Of a DNA stretch of 6,101 nucleotides, positions 6,071 to 6,101 are shown in pieces. Source of the stretch: Caldifarciminota bacterium (GTDB taxonomy: Bacteria; Hydrothermota; Tepidihabitantia; SM23-42); the NCBI GenBank assembly GCA_023128195.1, contig JAGMEL010000343.1, positions 1 to 6,101 of the forward strand. The letters run 5' to 3'. The translations under genes and the position numbers were made by a program. Under the pieces are notes generated by a model that worked only from the letters and a program-made list of their open reading frames with translations, made no database searches and had not been told where the DNA came from. Positions within the stretch are counted from its first letter, which is position 1. Every line of letters starts with the position of its first letter.

Positions 6071-6101
6071 ATGGACTATTATTTAAATATCTTTGTTCGT
6101 A
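6071..6101 (+). CDS. Start of an unidentified gene, cut by the window end
   Basis: ATG at 6071 opens MDYYLNIFVR with no stop before the window ends. TGGAG (6061-6065) sits five bases upstream as a plausible SD, and the gap after the cdd stop is only 21 bases with no terminator hairpin, so it probably belongs to the deoB-cdd transcript. Ten residues are too few to name a family. From context a nucleoside phosphorylase or transporter could be expected, but that is only a guess. Confidence 0.5.
   Translation, partial: MDYYLNIFVR

Overview
The window looks like a piece of a diderm (Gram-negative) bacterial chromosome. Two lines point that way: two proteins end in type IX-secretion/FlgD-like C-terminal sorting domains, and a TonB energy transducer lies between them and a nucleoside-salvage operon. 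Very strong Shine-Dalgarno (SD) sequences, secreted multidomain Kelch proteins and this style of TonB recall uncultured groups around the Fibrobacterota-Chlorobi-Bacteroidota superphylum and candidate phyla such as WOR-3 or Cloacimonadota. That placement is inference and cannot be settled from 6 kb. No rRNA, tRNA, CRISPR array, transposase or integrase was seen.

Left block (1-3651, + strand). The 3' end of a secreted protein gene (1-411) closes with a perfect 15-bp-arm intrinsic terminator. A consensus sigma70-type promoter (TTGACA, 16 bp, TATAAT) follows, with a long leader of about 155 nt that holds self-complementary segments and an orphan extended SD. It drives a 966-residue secreted protein (696-3596): signal peptide, nidogen-like beta domain, glutamine-amidotransferase-like fold, Ig-like spacer, six Kelch repeats and a C-terminal sorting domain. 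That gene has its own strong terminator.

Junction (3652-3778). An 80-bp near-identical copy of the last 20 bases of the first gene plus its terminator lies just past the Kelch gene. The Kelch transcription unit is therefore bracketed by direct repeats. The second copy has no gene attached and a decayed hairpin and T tract.

Right block (3779-6101). A TonB-family gene on the - strand converges on the Kelch gene. Divergent from it, across an 83-bp AT-rich gap, is a nucleoside-salvage operon: phosphopentomutase (deoB), overlapping cytidine deaminase (cdd), then the first codons of another gene cut off by the window end. Cdd deaminates (deoxy)cytidine. After phosphorolysis by an enzyme not seen here, DeoB would convert the (deoxy)ribose 1-phosphate to the 5-phosphate for central metabolism. 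deoB has no SD, but a promoter-like sequence is placed so that its mRNA would be leaderless.

No wholly new system is demonstrated. The parts most worth a second look are the repeat-bracketed Kelch cassette, the structured leader in front of it, and the apparently leaderless deoB operon.
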